Of a DNA stretch of 61,347 bases, positions 26,346 to 34,924 are shown piece after piece. This stretch comes from Nodularia sp. (in: cyanobacteria). Its GTDB lineage: Bacteria; Cyanobacteriota; Cyanobacteriia; Cyanobacteriales; Nostocaceae. The notes beneath the pieces were generated by a model, which saw only the letters and a list, made by a program, of their open reading frames with translations, was not told the origin of the DNA and ran no database searches. The stretch lies in NCBI GenBank assembly GCA_007692755.1, contig REBL01000142.1:1-61347 (forward strand), written 5' to 3'. Positions within the stretch are counted from its first letter, which is position 1; each line of letters starts with the position of its first letter. Position numbers and translations under genes: made by a program.

Positions 26346-26754
26346 ATCTGAATTAATGATAAAGGCAGTGTTCTTTACAGCTAATTTGCTATTACTATGA
26401 CCAAGTGTGACATTTTACCACCCTATCAAGGATAGTACTACGATTTTTACGCCACTTATCCAGAGCAACTTTATATTTTACTCCCTGACGGACTGGCTGC
26501 ATAGGTACTGACAAGTCCGACGCGTTCGAGCGGATAAACTAGTTTGTGTAGAAGTTGATACTTTGAAGTATATTTTGGGAATTCAACGCATTCATTATAT
26601 AGAGTATTGGGAGTTGACAGTCGCTGGAAAATTTGTTATCGTAGACTTGATAAGGAAGAAATATTTAATTCAAAAAAATATATCCAGTCGCTTCTTGAGA
26701 TGCCAATGTGGAACGAAGTAGAGAATTTATCTGTGCATTAGTTAAGTAGTGGCG
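26346..26754. other. Spacer without recognised features
   Basis: This 409-bp AT-rich spacer lies between the mgtE start and the 3' end of a small membrane-protein gene. Both strands were read for small ORFs, tRNA-like folds and riboswitch-like helices, and nothing convincing was found. The promoter of mgtE must be in its left part but no clear -35/-10 pair stands out. Confidence 0.5.
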
Positions 26755-27186
26755 CTAAAATCGGCTACTAGGCAAAAGTAAAATATCTATCAATTCACCC
26801 GCTACCAAACCGCACAGGGCTAAAACAGTTAAAACCCAAAAAGAATCAGTCTTATTGAAGCCAGCAAAACGCATTTCTAAATCAGCTAAAAATGTAGTTG
26901 CTATGGGTATGAGAAAGAGGCTAAAAAAGAGCGACCAAGTTTCCACCAAAGCCACTGATAAACTTAAAAATAAAACCACAACCAAGATTCTAGAGCCAAA
27001 TGCCACTAACTGCTCTAACCAAACAATGGTTTTTCTGACAATAGCTAAAGTAACAGCAACAACAAAAGCTCCCGTCAACCAAACAATGTGATGAGCAGCA
27101 AGATACCACCCCAATAGAGCATAAGCTAACCAGAGTAGTACCAGAGGCATCACTGGAATTCTGTGAAAAAATCCCACATTCATCAT
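26755..27186 (-). CDS. Small polytopic membrane protein of unknown function
   Basis: The 143-residue protein is almost entirely hydrophobic, with about four transmembrane segments: around 12-30, 36-54, 62-95 and 115-135. A polar stretch 'LADLEMRFAGFNKTDSF' lies before the last one. A GGGGAAAA ribosome binding site precedes two consecutive ATG codons at 27186 and 27183. I do not recognise the family. It is alone between two longer spacers, so context gives no clue. Confidence 0.65.
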   Translation of the reverse strand: MMNVGFFHRIPVMPLVLLWLAYALLGWYLAAHHIVWLTGAFVVAVTLAIVRKTIVWLEQLVAFGSRILVVVLFLSLSVALVETWSLFFSLFLIPIATTFLADLEMRFAGFNKTDSFWVLTVLALCGLVAGELIDILLLPSSRF

Positions 27187-27402
27187 TTTTCCCCAGCTTT
27201 TCAGAATACAGGCAGACTTATCTTAATTCTAATAAAAAGAATCCCGGTTATTGTTACCTTGATTTTTGTTCACAAAGTCTCTCATAAATCACAGTTATTC
27301 AGTTATAGCAACCGCCAGGGTGGTGAGGACATAAAAAGATTCCAAAACTAATTCACAGCAAGCATTTCAGTTTTGACTTTTGCTATACCAATCATTTTCT
27401 TT

Positions 27403-27517
27403 AGGACTTACGCACAAATTACGGAATAACTAACCACACCAGACACAGATAACACAGAGGAATAAGGGTTTGAGTGGTCACTGAGCTTGTCGAAGTGAGA
27501 TTTTTTGCGTAAGTCCT
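27403..27517. mobile_element. MITE-like element with AGGACTTACGCA terminal inverted repeats
   Basis: AGGACTTACGCA (27403-27414) and TGCGTAAGTCCT (27506-27517) are perfect 12-bp inverted ends of a 115-bp non-coding element. The inside contains the common dispersed phrase ACACAGATAACACAGAGG. It fills part of the 336-bp spacer 27187-27522, and its right end lies 6 bp from the stop of the next gene. No target duplication was confirmed. Confidence 0.8.
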
Positions 27518-27522
27518 GTTAT

Positions 27523-28931
27523 TTAGTAAATATTAAATTTCCTTTGGAGATTTTCTACTTCTTCTACCGTTTTTTCTATGCCTCCTTCAGCAATATTTTT
27601 CACATAATTAATCTTGATTTCTTCTAACATATCTACAAGTAATTGTTCTAACTCCTGTAAATTATGCCGTTTTTGTAACTCTATTTCTAAAGCATCACGA
27701 AAATTCTTTGTTAACCGGGCAGTTATCTCTGCACCAACTGGATCTTCTAGTGCTTTAACTAAAGTTTTGTAAACAGAGTTTGTTAAGTTTTCAGTTAACT
27801 GTTGAATTAATTGATTAGGTAATTGATTCAGACCAGGAAACATCTGTAATTGGCGGATAACCGGAGATTCATTCAGAGTGCTTTGAATAGTGTGATGTAT
27901 TAAAGCTGCGATATCAGGCTGAATTTTGGGTATGACATCATAAATGCTCACTTTTACCAAGCGGGCAGTAATCACTTGCAGTTCGCTTTGGTTATTTATC
28001 TGCACATAAGGACGACGGGATTCTGGTTGAAATAACCAACGAGAAACATCTCCTTTTTGAATAGAATTTTGCATTTGGTCTATCACCTGAATACCTACCA
28101 TCTCTGTGATTTCTTGAGCAAAACCCACAGCAAAATCTCGATTAATTTGGGCTTTGAATGGGTCAAGATTTAATAATTGAGATTGGTAAAGGCGAACAGT
28201 TACCGGAATTACTCGCAACCATCGGGCAAAAGGTAGCAGCAAGAAAATATCATACCAGCGTCGCAGCATTGCTTCTAACCAATTCAACTGAGGATTTCGG
28301 CGACTGGTCTGATATGTCCGGGATAAAAAATTTAACGCAAATATCAGCACAAAAGGCAAATCAATTAACCAGAAATAATCAATGAATTTACCAAAGCGAT
28401 TAATATCTCGATAATAATTGGCTTTAATTAAAGGGCGAATATCACTATTCCAAAACCCTATTTCTTGCTGCCAACCAGCATTTTCTAAATAATCTAGATT
28501 CCAAAACTGAGCAAAAGCATCACGCGCCGAGTTAAAACCTGTTCTTTGGCGCATTTCCTCTTGAATCTTTTCTAAGGTACTGCTTTTATCTGCCACTGCA
28601 AAGGGATTATCTTCGATGATTTGCCAACTGAGGCGACTTAATCGTTCTAGTTGATTTTCCACTTCAGGCGATCTTAATCCGGAGGTTATCACTTGGGCTT
28701 CCAGATTTTCTACCTGTTGCAGATAATTTTCAGTTGATGGATGAGGTTTAACACCTTTAACTGGGTCATATAATTGGGTGAGGCTGGGGATAGCTTGCAG
28801 ATAAAAATCTCGTGCATACAAATAACTGAGATCAAAAAACACCAGCCCTAAATTAATTAAGGCCAGAATCGCAATCAGGCGTTCTCGGAAAAGATTACGG
28901 GGGACAGAAGTTTTTTTTTAGCCAGTCTCAT
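27523..28931 (-). pseudogene. Membrane protein gene with a frameshift in an A9 tract near its start
   Basis: The open frame 28842-27523 (439 codons from a GTG) lacks a normal start, but it continues upstream through a transmembrane segment ('RLIAILALINLGLVFFDLSY') to a stop made by an A9 tract (T at 28911-28919 on the plus strand). An ATG at 28931 begins 'MRLAKKK' in another frame. With ten A residues the two would join as 'MRLAKKKTSVPRNLFRERL'. The rest has a second membrane region (about 155-175), a basic hydrophobic region near 190-215, and a long amphipathic C-terminus. The family is not recognised. Expression by slippage at the A tract, a real mutation, or a read error are all possible. 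Confidence 0.65.
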
Positions 28932-29110
28932 TGTCATCACTGAATTAGACAAGTTGATTTACAAAGTAATTGATCAACTTTCATTTTTTCATACATTGCT
29001 CACTTTCAGGAATAGATATTTAGGAAGATATGTGATTCTATGTATCGTAGGACGAAAAAATAAATTAAATAAAATGCTTCATGGGTCGAAATTCGATTTT
29101 TTACAAATTG

Positions 29111-29701
29111 TTAACGGGAAGATTGCACTTGAAAATCAGCCAACAGCACAAAACCCTCAACGCGACAATCTAAGTTTTGTAGCCACACAACTACCTCGTG
29201 ATTACTGTTGTGATACAAGGTATAGTCTAAATCGTCTTGAACAAAATTCATTTGATTAACTCGATTGAAAATCTGTGTAGCAATATTTTGGTTAAAACGT
29301 TTATCCAATAATTTTTGTAGTCTTGTTGCTTTAGCTCTTGGCACTGCAAAATTTAGCATAGTAATATCACCATCCATAGCCTGTTGCAACTGGGCAATAT
29401 TCTGATACTTTCTTCTGCCGAGAGTTCCCTGAGTAGGAATTAGCAGCGCTGCAATTCCACTTCCCAAGTCTTGCTGGTTCAAAGCAAAATAACGCCAATC
29501 ACCATAAGCATACTGAACTAATCCATCATCACCATCAGGCAAAACCAATCTCGAATGTAAGCCCAAATCAACCACATAAACAGTAACTGGCTGCACTGGG
29601 TCAACTGGGGGAATGATCACTGCCGGAGAGGCAATTAAAACTACTGAAATTGAGGCTACTATTGCCAGAATGAATATAGATATGCGACGAAAAATATTCA
29701 C
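29111..29701 (-). CDS. DUF2459-like membrane-anchored protein
   Basis: The 196-residue protein (GTG start at 29701) begins with a basic stretch and one transmembrane segment (about 8-27, 'FILAIVASISVVLIASPAVI'). A domain with 'VTVYVVDLGLHSRLVLPDGD' and 'YAYGDWRYFALNQQDLGSGI' follows, like the DUF2459/TIGR02117 family. 'YTLYHNSNHEVVVWLQNLDC' is the conserved C-terminal block with Asn-His residues. The function of the family is not known to me. A TTG at 29773 would give a longer N-terminus that overlaps another small frame. I find no clear ribosome binding site for either start. Confidence 0.65.
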   Translation of the reverse strand: MNIFRRISIFILAIVASISVVLIASPAVIIPPVDPVQPVTVYVVDLGLHSRLVLPDGDDGLVQYAYGDWRYFALNQQDLGSGIAALLIPTQGTLGRRKYQNIAQLQQAMDGDITMLNFAVPRAKATRLQKLLDKRFNQNIATQIFNRVNQMNFVQDDLDYTLYHNSNHEVVVWLQNLDCRVEGFVLLADFQVQSSR

Positions 29702-29825
29702 TATTACGTCTGAATGTGCGTTGTTCAGGACTAGGACGGCTTTGTATCCAAGCAAACAAAGCTGCCGTAGCAACTAAAATTGTTGTGATACCTGTGGCCA
29801 ATTGAAGCATGATACTGTAGCGCAT
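29601..29825 (-). CDS. Possible small membrane protein overlapping the DUF2459-like gene
   Basis: A 74-codon frame begins at an ATG (29825) with a second ATG at 29810. Its first 30 residues look like a real single-pass membrane segment ('LATGITTILVATAALFAWIQ') followed by a charged stretch (RPSPEQRTFRRN). The C-terminal third overlaps the next gene in another frame and looks unlike coding sequence. It may be a true small protein with an extended tail, or chance. Confidence 0.3.
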   Translation of the reverse strand: MRYSIMLQLATGITTILVATAALFAWIQSRPSPEQRTFRRNSEYFSSHIYIHSGNSSLNFSSFNCLSGSDHSPS

Positions 29826-29850
29826 AATTAAAACCTCTGAAAAAACTCTG

Positions 29851-29908
29851 CGTACCTACCCTGCGGGAACGCCTAAAGGCGTATGCGCTACCTCCGCGCC
29901 CCTCTGGG
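29851..29908. repeat. GC-rich dispersed repeat
   Basis: This GC-rich spacer sequence contains GCGGGAACGCCTAAAGGCG and CTCCGCGCCCCTCTG. Similar phrases occur at 38705-38750 and 44605-44635, so it belongs to a dispersed repeat set. It lies just past the stop of the ferric-reductase-like gene. Confidence 0.5.
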
Positions 29909-29909
29909 T

Positions 29910-31244
29910 TTAAACCAGATTGAAATGTTCCATGTGAATATTAGTCACAGGAACCTCAAGTTCATGCAACGCCGCCTCTACCTGTTCCATCATTTTCGGT
30001 GATGCACAGATAAAATACTGCCTTGTCCCACGCCGCTTGGGTATATAACGTTCCAGCAGATCCTGATCCACATAACCCGTTTCCCCTGACCAATCCTCTG
30101 AAGGATTTCTCAGCACATGGACAACAGTTAAGTCTAACTTTTCTTTGAGTTCCTCCAGTTCTTCGCGGAAGGTGACATCATCCCAAGTCTTGCTGGCATA
30201 AATTAATAAGTAGGGACGTTCATCTTTGCGTTCAGCTTGGGTAAAAAGCATACTAATCATAGGTGTGATGCCAATACCACCAGCGATTAAGACAAATCCC
30301 GCTGAGTCTTCATAGCGGTCAGTGGTAAAAACTCCATAGGGGCCATCGAGGAAGGCTTTGGTTCCCGGTTCAATATCTTTGATACCTTGAGTAAAGTCTC
30401 CCAAGGCTTTGATACTAAACTCGATACGTTCTGGATTCTCGCCACTGGAAGACATAGAAAAAGGATGTTCCCGCATCCGAAAGGGAGAAATACCCAAGGT
30501 AATCCAAGCAAATTGACCGGGTTGGAAGCGAAAACCTTCGTGTCCTCTTGGTCTTAATGCTAATGTCCACACATCTCCCCGTTCTGGACGCACTGCTTCC
30601 ACTAGGTAGGGCTTTTTTTCCATAAACCAGGGTTTCACTAAACGCACATATATCAGTAGCCAGAAGGCTGTGAGGGCGATCGCGATCCATAAAACGGCTT
30701 TCCAAAACAATCCCAGGTAATTACCCACCCCTAAACCGTGTGCTAGTCCCAACCCAACTGCGAGAACTGCCAAAACACCATGAGATGTCCGCCAAGGTTC
30801 ATAGGGAATATTTAGTTGCTTGCGCCAGACGGTGGTAACAATCAGCAAAATTAATGCTAATGTCCCTAAGACTGCGGCTCTAGCTCGCCAAGGGGCTGTG
30901 ATAAAGTTTAATAATTCTACGGTTTCTGGCTGGACTATGAACAGAATTAGCGGGTGGATCAGGATTAAGGTAAATGCTACTAGGGAGATGTAGCGGTGAA
31001 ACTGGAGAATGATATCAACTCCATAGGATGCTTCAATGCGATTAATCCGGGCTGTGAGGGCAAATTGCAGCGCCAGCATTGCCAAGCCGATGAAACCAAG
31101 GGCTACAGAGAACTCAATCCAAAAGTCTCTACCTGTGGGCGGATAGATGAGCAGAATCAGTAGAGGCAAAATGGTAATGAAGAGATAAGCCCCTATCCAA
31201 CCTGCTGCTACAACTATTGGACTGTGCATTAATAAACTTTTCAT
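29910..31244 (-). CDS. Ferric-reductase-like membrane flavoprotein
   Basis: The 444-residue protein has an N-terminal membrane domain (six or more segments, about 10-205) with His residues in 'FHRYISLVAFTLILIHPLIL' and 'WRTSHGVLAVLAVGLGLAHG', suitable for haem ligation. The C-terminal half is a ferredoxin-NADP-reductase-like module: FAD motif 'RMREHPFSMSSSGENPERI' (R-x-x-x-H-PFS), NAD(P) motif 'GFVLIAGGIGITPMISMLF', and 'FICASPKMMEQVE'. It would move electrons from NAD(P)H across the membrane, for example to ferric iron or oxygen. It starts 23 bp after the superoxide dismutase gene, so the two are probably cotranscribed. Confidence 0.85.
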   Translation of the reverse strand: MKSLLMHSPIVVAAGWIGAYLFITILPLLILLIYPPTGRDFWIEFSVALGFIGLAMLALQFALTARINRIEASYGVDIILQFHRYISLVAFTLILIHPLILFIVQPETVELLNFITAPWRARAAVLGTLALILLIVTTVWRKQLNIPYEPWRTSHGVLAVLAVGLGLAHGLGVGNYLGLFWKAVLWIAIALTAFWLLIYVRLVKPWFMEKKPYLVEAVRPERGDVWTLALRPRGHEGFRFQPGQFAWITLGISPFRMREHPFSMSSSGENPERIEFSIKALGDFTQGIKDIEPGTKAFLDGPYGVFTTDRYEDSAGFVLIAGGIGITPMISMLFTQAERKDERPYLLIYASKTWDDVTFREELEELKEKLDLTVVHVLRNPSEDWSGETGYVDQDLLERYIPKRRGTRQYFICASPKMMEQVEAALHELEVPVTNIHMEHFNLV

Positions 31245-31267
31245 TACCGATTACCTCCTAATTTCTC

Positions 31268-32062
31268 CTAATTACCTGATTGCATTGAAGCAAGCGATCG
31301 CTTATTAATTTCCGGCCAATTCACCACGTTCCACCAATTAGTTAAATACTCACCCCGACGGTTGCGATATCTCAGGTAATATGCGTGTTCCCAGACATCG
31401 TTACCCATAATCGGATATGCACCATCCATAATCGGGTTATCTTGATTAGCTGTGGTGACGATTTGCAGTTCTCCGGCTGGGTTACGTACTAACCAAACCC
31501 AACCACTACCGAAGCGATCGCCTCCTGCTTGGTTAAACTGTTCTTTAAACTGATCAAAACTGCCAAAAGTTTCGTTAATTTCTGCGGCAATTTCGTCTGT
31601 TGGTTCTCCACCACCATCAGGACTCATGATTTGCCAAAAAATTGTGTGGTTAAGATGTCCACCACCGTTGTTGCGTACCTTTGTCCGAATATTTTCCGGG
31701 ACATTATTTAAGTCTCGCAGTAAAGCTTCCACACTGCTGGTTTGTAAATCTGGCTCTTCCTTGAGAGCATCATTCAGGTTATTTACATAACTAGCATGGT
31801 GTCCATCATGATGTAGTTTCATTGTTTCTGCATCAATAGCTTTTCCTAGTGCCGCATAGTCATAAGGCAGTTTTGGTAGCTGTGCGGGACTAGCACTCAG
31901 TTCCCCATCCGGAGAAGCTACGGGAGAAGATGATACATTTGTGAAAGTTACTTCAGGAGATGGTGCTTCTGCTACGGGTACTGCTTCACAAGAAATCAGT
32001 ACAATTGCTAGCAGCATTCCTGTGAGTACAAAAGCAATTTTTTTTCGGATAAATTTGGACAT
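31268..32062 (-). CDS. sodA: Membrane-anchored Mn superoxide dismutase
   Basis: The 264-residue protein has a lipoprotein-type signal with 'VLISC' (Cys25) and an acidic/Ser-rich linker, then a complete Fe/Mn SOD from '[20 protein letters not shown]'. Metal ligands are His84 ('[11 protein letters not shown]'), His139 ('HLNHTIFWQ'), Asp222 and His226 ('DVWEHAYYL'). 'TTANQDNP' carries the active-site Gln in the Mn-type position and 'NGGGHLNH' has Gly where Fe enzymes carry Gln, so Mn is likely. Membrane-bound Mn-SODs are known in Anabaena. It detoxifies superoxide at the thylakoid or periplasmic face, and it is followed closely by a flavin reductase-like gene. Confidence 0.93.
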   Translation of the reverse strand: MSKFIRKKIAFVLTGMLLAIVLISCEAVPVAEAPSPEVTFTNVSSSPVASPDGELSASPAQLPKLPYDYAALGKAIDAETMKLHHDGHHASYVNNLNDALKEEPDLQTSSVEALLRDLNNVPENIRTKVRNNGGGHLNHTIFWQIMSPDGGGEPTDEIAAEINETFGSFDQFKEQFNQAGGDRFGSGWVWLVRNPAGELQIVTTANQDNPIMDGAYPIMGNDVWEHAYYLRYRNRRGEYLTNWWNVVNWPEINKRSLASMQSGN

Positions 32063-32133
32063 AAATATTCACACCACCGTTAATGTTTGTATGATAAGAT
32101 GATGAAGTTTTGCTGTTATTTAACAATAATTAT

Positions 32134-32484
32134 TTAAACTCCTGTTCTGACAATAGCCAAGAGAATAGAATTAACAAATGCTAAAGCAATAGAGCCAATC
32201 AATGCACTCCAAAAACCCCATCTGAGAGTAAATCCCGGAACTATAGCAGCTGCTATAGCAAAAATAATCGCATTCAAAATAAAGAAAAATAACCCAAAAC
32301 TCAGAATGATCGCGGGTAATGTCACTAAACTCAGAATTGGCAGCAAAATTGCGTTCAAAACTCCGAAAACAGCCGCCGAAATAGCCGCTTTACCAAAACT
32401 ATCAATTTCAATGCCTATTGGTAGTTTAGAAATAATTAAAAAACTGATTGTAGTCACTAACCAAGTGAGAAGAAGATTTAACAT
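32134..32484 (-). CDS. Phage holin family 4 (DUF360-like) membrane protein
   Basis: The 116-residue protein has four hydrophobic segments with the family pattern: 'TWLVTTISFLIISKLPIGIE', 'AAISAAVFGVLNAILLPILS', 'FGLFFFILNAIIFAIAAAIV' and 'SALIGSIALAFVNSILLAIV'. The name 'holin' comes from sequence similarity; chromosomal members of this family are small envelope proteins of unknown role, and no phage genes are nearby. It is 71 bp upstream of sodA on the same strand, so an operon is possible. Confidence 0.8.
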   Translation of the reverse strand: MLNLLLTWLVTTISFLIISKLPIGIEIDSFGKAAISAAVFGVLNAILLPILSLVTLPAIILSFGLFFFILNAIIFAIAAAIVPGFTLRWGFWSALIGSIALAFVNSILLAIVRTGV

Positions 32485-33108
32485 TGTTGATTCCTCAATA
32501 CGCTTAATTTAAAAAAGTTTCAGTTTTACCTTAAAAAACAGAACATAATTTTAATTTTCTATTTCCGTACAACTAAGCTTTTATCATCGTTAATTTTAAC
32601 ATAAAAGTTACATTATTTAAGTAATTTTATTAATATATTTCCTTAGATATATAAATAAAAATTATGAACAAAACTATCGACAGATATACGATTAATTTTA
32701 TTTTGCTAAATATATAATTAAAACATTATCGGTATACAAAAATTCGTTGTTCAGAGAAAAACAAGAATAACTATATTATCTTTCTTTCAGGGATTACTAA
32801 CTTTATCAAAAATATGCTAAACAAAGGCTAAGAGGTAACAGCTTAGTATTCAAGCATCAAATGTCTTCTATGATTATTACTTTGGGACTTTTCTGAACTC
32901 AACCTGGAACAACATAAGTTTTATGGAGGAATTTATGATTCTGAAAATTTATTCTTATTTGCCAATTGCAAATTCTGCAAAAAAGCAAGTTTCAGAAAAT
33001 AATCATTAACCAGTGATAAACGCTAATACACTTTTATGGCTATTCCTAAATTAACAATTAACTTGGTATCAAAAATCAACATATTGTATGTAGTTGAGGG
33101 TAAATAAA
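32485..33108. other. AT-rich spacer with one tiny ORF
   Basis: This 624-bp divergent spacer is very AT-rich. It must hold the promoters of the holin-family gene (minus) and the Cys4 protein (plus). The only structured item I find is a 24-codon ORF at 32935-33009, listed separately. No repeat or RNA gene was recognised. Confidence 0.5.
32935..33009 (+). CDS. Possible 24-residue small protein or leader peptide
   Basis: An ATG at 32935 is preceded by a near-consensus ribosome binding site (GGAGGA, 5 nt upstream). It opens a 24-codon frame: 'MILKIYSYLPIANSA' and then a polar tail ending at TAA (33007-33009). It lies 99 bp before the Cys4 membrane protein on the same strand. It could be a leader peptide or an independent small protein, but a chance occurrence is not excluded. 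Confidence 0.4.
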   Translation: MILKIYSYLPIANSAKKQVSENNH

Positions 33109-33498
33109 ATGTCTGTTGAGCCAATTTTGCTAAAAAAAATAGCTGAAAATAGTAATTTTTCTCAGGTAACTCGCAGTGAAGTTAAACAAGAGCAAATGCA
33201 ATCAGATGGCTTAGATATGCATGATATAGCTTTAACTTTATCTCCCATAGCTTTACTCTTCAGTTGGGTAATTTTTTTCCTAATCTTGCAAAAAGTTCGG
33301 ACTTTTTTAGACAATAAGATGGTTTTTTCTGTCCAGGGGTTACATAAAGTTCCCTGTAAAAATTGTCGGTTTTATTCAAATAATCATTATCTAAAATGTG
33401 CAGTACAACCTTCTATTGTCCTCACGGAAGAAGCGAAAGATTGTTCCGAATATTCACCGAAAAATGGCAAATTTACGCCAAATAATCTCTTTAAATAA
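33109..33498 (+). CDS. Small membrane protein with four conserved-looking Cys
   Basis: The 129-residue protein starts at an ATG (33109) with a GAGGG ribosome binding site. Residues 1-40 are polar, one transmembrane helix spans about 42-61 ('LTLSPIALLFSWVIFFLILQ'), and the C-terminal part carries Cys83-x2-Cys86-x10-Cys97-x14-Cys112 in the context 'VPCKNCRFYSNNHYLKCAVQ'. Four Cys with this spacing suggest a bound metal or an Fe-S cluster. The family is not recognised. An in-frame earlier start at 33094 has no support. The gene stands alone. Confidence 0.7.
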   Translation: MSVEPILLKKIAENSNFSQVTRSEVKQEQMQSDGLDMHDIALTLSPIALLFSWVIFFLILQKVRTFLDNKMVFSVQGLHKVPCKNCRFYSNNHYLKCAVQPSIVLTEEAKDCSEYSPKNGKFTPNNLFK

Positions 33499-33542
33499 AG
33501 TATTGATTATTTCCATTTATATGCTTATATTTCACTGAATCA

Positions 33543-34673
33543 TTAAGTAACCTGACCTAAATCTCGTTGTCGCTCCAACCAGTTAGCCAAATCATGGGCG
33601 GTAATGATACCCCTGAGTAAGTCGTTTTGAATCACCAGTACACGTCGGACTCCTGAATCTTGCATTTTTTGTAGAACTTTAGACATCTGCTCTTCTGGAC
33701 GGGCAGTAACACGGTTTTCGATAGGAATCATTGTATCTTTGACAGTGCGATATTCCCATTCTTCTCTAGGAATATCCTTGACCTGATTTAAGGTAATAAT
33801 GCCTATAGGATGACTATCTTCTGTGACTGGAAAAGAATGATAGCGACGACTCAGAAAGCATCTATCCACTAACTCTTGGAGGTTCATGTCAGGATTGACA
33901 GTTTCGGGATGAGGAGTCATGATTTCTCCCGCCCGTACCCCTTCTAAACTGGTACGAAGCAAAAGTTCTTCATAACTAGTTTCTGCGGCGTTGTACAAAA
34001 ACCAACCGATGAGAATCAACCAAAGTCCGCCCAAAATCGCGCCCCCAAACATCTGCAAAGCACCGAAGGCAATTAACAGATAAGCTAACCATTTTCCCCC
34101 GTTAGAGGCAATTTTTGTGGCTTTTTTGAGATTACCAGTATACTTCCAGATAATCGAACGAAAAACGCGACCGCCATCTAAGGGAAAGCCAGGGAGCATA
34201 TTGAAGATAGCTAAAGCTAGATTAATCGCCGCAAGGTAAGCAAAAACACCTGTGAAGACTACACTCCAGCCAGCATTTATGCCCACATACCAAATTAAAC
34301 CGAAAAGACCAGCTAGCAACAGACTCACAAGCGGTCCCACCCCAGCTATTTGGAACTCATCTCCAGGAGTTTCAGCATCCATGCGAGTCCGGGAAACTCC
34401 ACCAAAAATAAATAGGGTGATACCTTCTACGGGAATTCCTTTAGCCCTGGCGACGAAGGAGTGAGAAAGTTCATGTGCCAGCAGCGAGGCGAAAAATAGT
34501 AGTGTTGCTACTATCCCCATGCCAAAATAAGTAGCCCTATCAAATCCTGGATAGTTCGTGGGGAATATACCCGCGCTTAAAGTCCACAGGACGAGGAAAA
34601 AAATTAATAGCCAAGACAAGTCTACTCGGATTTCAAACCCGAAAATAGAACCAAGACGAAAACCTTGCATCAT
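33543..34673 (-). CDS. M50 site-2-type protease with CBS domains
   Basis: The 376-residue protein is an intramembrane zinc metalloprotease. The zinc motif is 'LLAHELSHSFVAR' (HExxH) in an early membrane segment, and the second site is 'NMLPGFPLDGGRVFRS' (NxxPxxxLDGG). About six membrane segments occupy residues 15-225. Two CBS domains follow (about 240-370: 'IMTPHPETVNPDMNLQELVD' and 'DTMIPIENRVTARPEEQMSK'). CBS domains bind adenine nucleotides and may gate the protease by energy state. Likely role: regulated cleavage of membrane-bound factors. Start at the ATG 34673; a second ATG follows. Confidence 0.9.
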   Translation of the reverse strand: MMQGFRLGSIFGFEIRVDLSWLLIFFLVLWTLSAGIFPTNYPGFDRATYFGMGIVATLLFFASLLAHELSHSFVARAKGIPVEGITLFIFGGVSRTRMDAETPGDEFQIAGVGPLVSLLLAGLFGLIWYVGINAGWSVVFTGVFAYLAAINLALAIFNMLPGFPLDGGRVFRSIIWKYTGNLKKATKIASNGGKWLAYLLIAFGALQMFGGAILGGLWLILIGWFLYNAAETSYEELLLRTSLEGVRAGEIMTPHPETVNPDMNLQELVDRCFLSRRYHSFPVTEDSHPIGIITLNQVKDIPREEWEYRTVKDTMIPIENRVTARPEEQMSKVLQKMQDSGVRRVLVIQNDLLRGIITAHDLANWLERQRDLGQVT

Positions 34674-34924
34674 TCGTAATTCGTAGTATTTCCTGCGGAA
34701 ACGCTGCGCGTAAAGCCTACGGCATAGCTACGCTTAAAGCGGAGCTTAATGCCTCCGGCACGCTGGCGCGAACGCTTTAGCGATACGTAATTCGTAGTTT
34801 GTAATTAAAAACTTCCTATTGTCTATCCCAAAAGGTTTGTATACGTCACCGCAAGTATAGAAAGAGGTAATTTATTTTGCATCTAGCAAACGATAGAGAG
34901 TTAAGATATATCTTTTGATTATTG
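34674..34924. repeat. Spacer with dispersed GC-rich repeat
   Basis: The part 34694-34790 is GC-rich and made of dispersed repeat phrases, including CGTAAAGCCTACGGCATAGC at 34709. This is the inverted copy of 22203-22230 (27 of 28 bases). The rest is AT-rich without features. Confidence 0.7.

Noticed and set aside
26500..26560. tRNA-like TTCGAGC stretch upstream of mgtE
   Set aside because: No acceptor stem or anticodon arm can be paired around it.
26346..26754. Mg2+ riboswitch in front of mgtE
   Set aside because: I could not find the conserved paired helices of an M-box, and such elements are not expected in cyanobacteria.
28954..29259. 101-codon plus-strand frame
   Set aside because: It overlaps the DUF2459-like gene on the other strand and has no features or ribosome binding site.
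32134..32484. Prophage remnant suggested by the holin-family gene
   Set aside because: No other phage-like gene is near, and this family is common as a chromosomal membrane protein.
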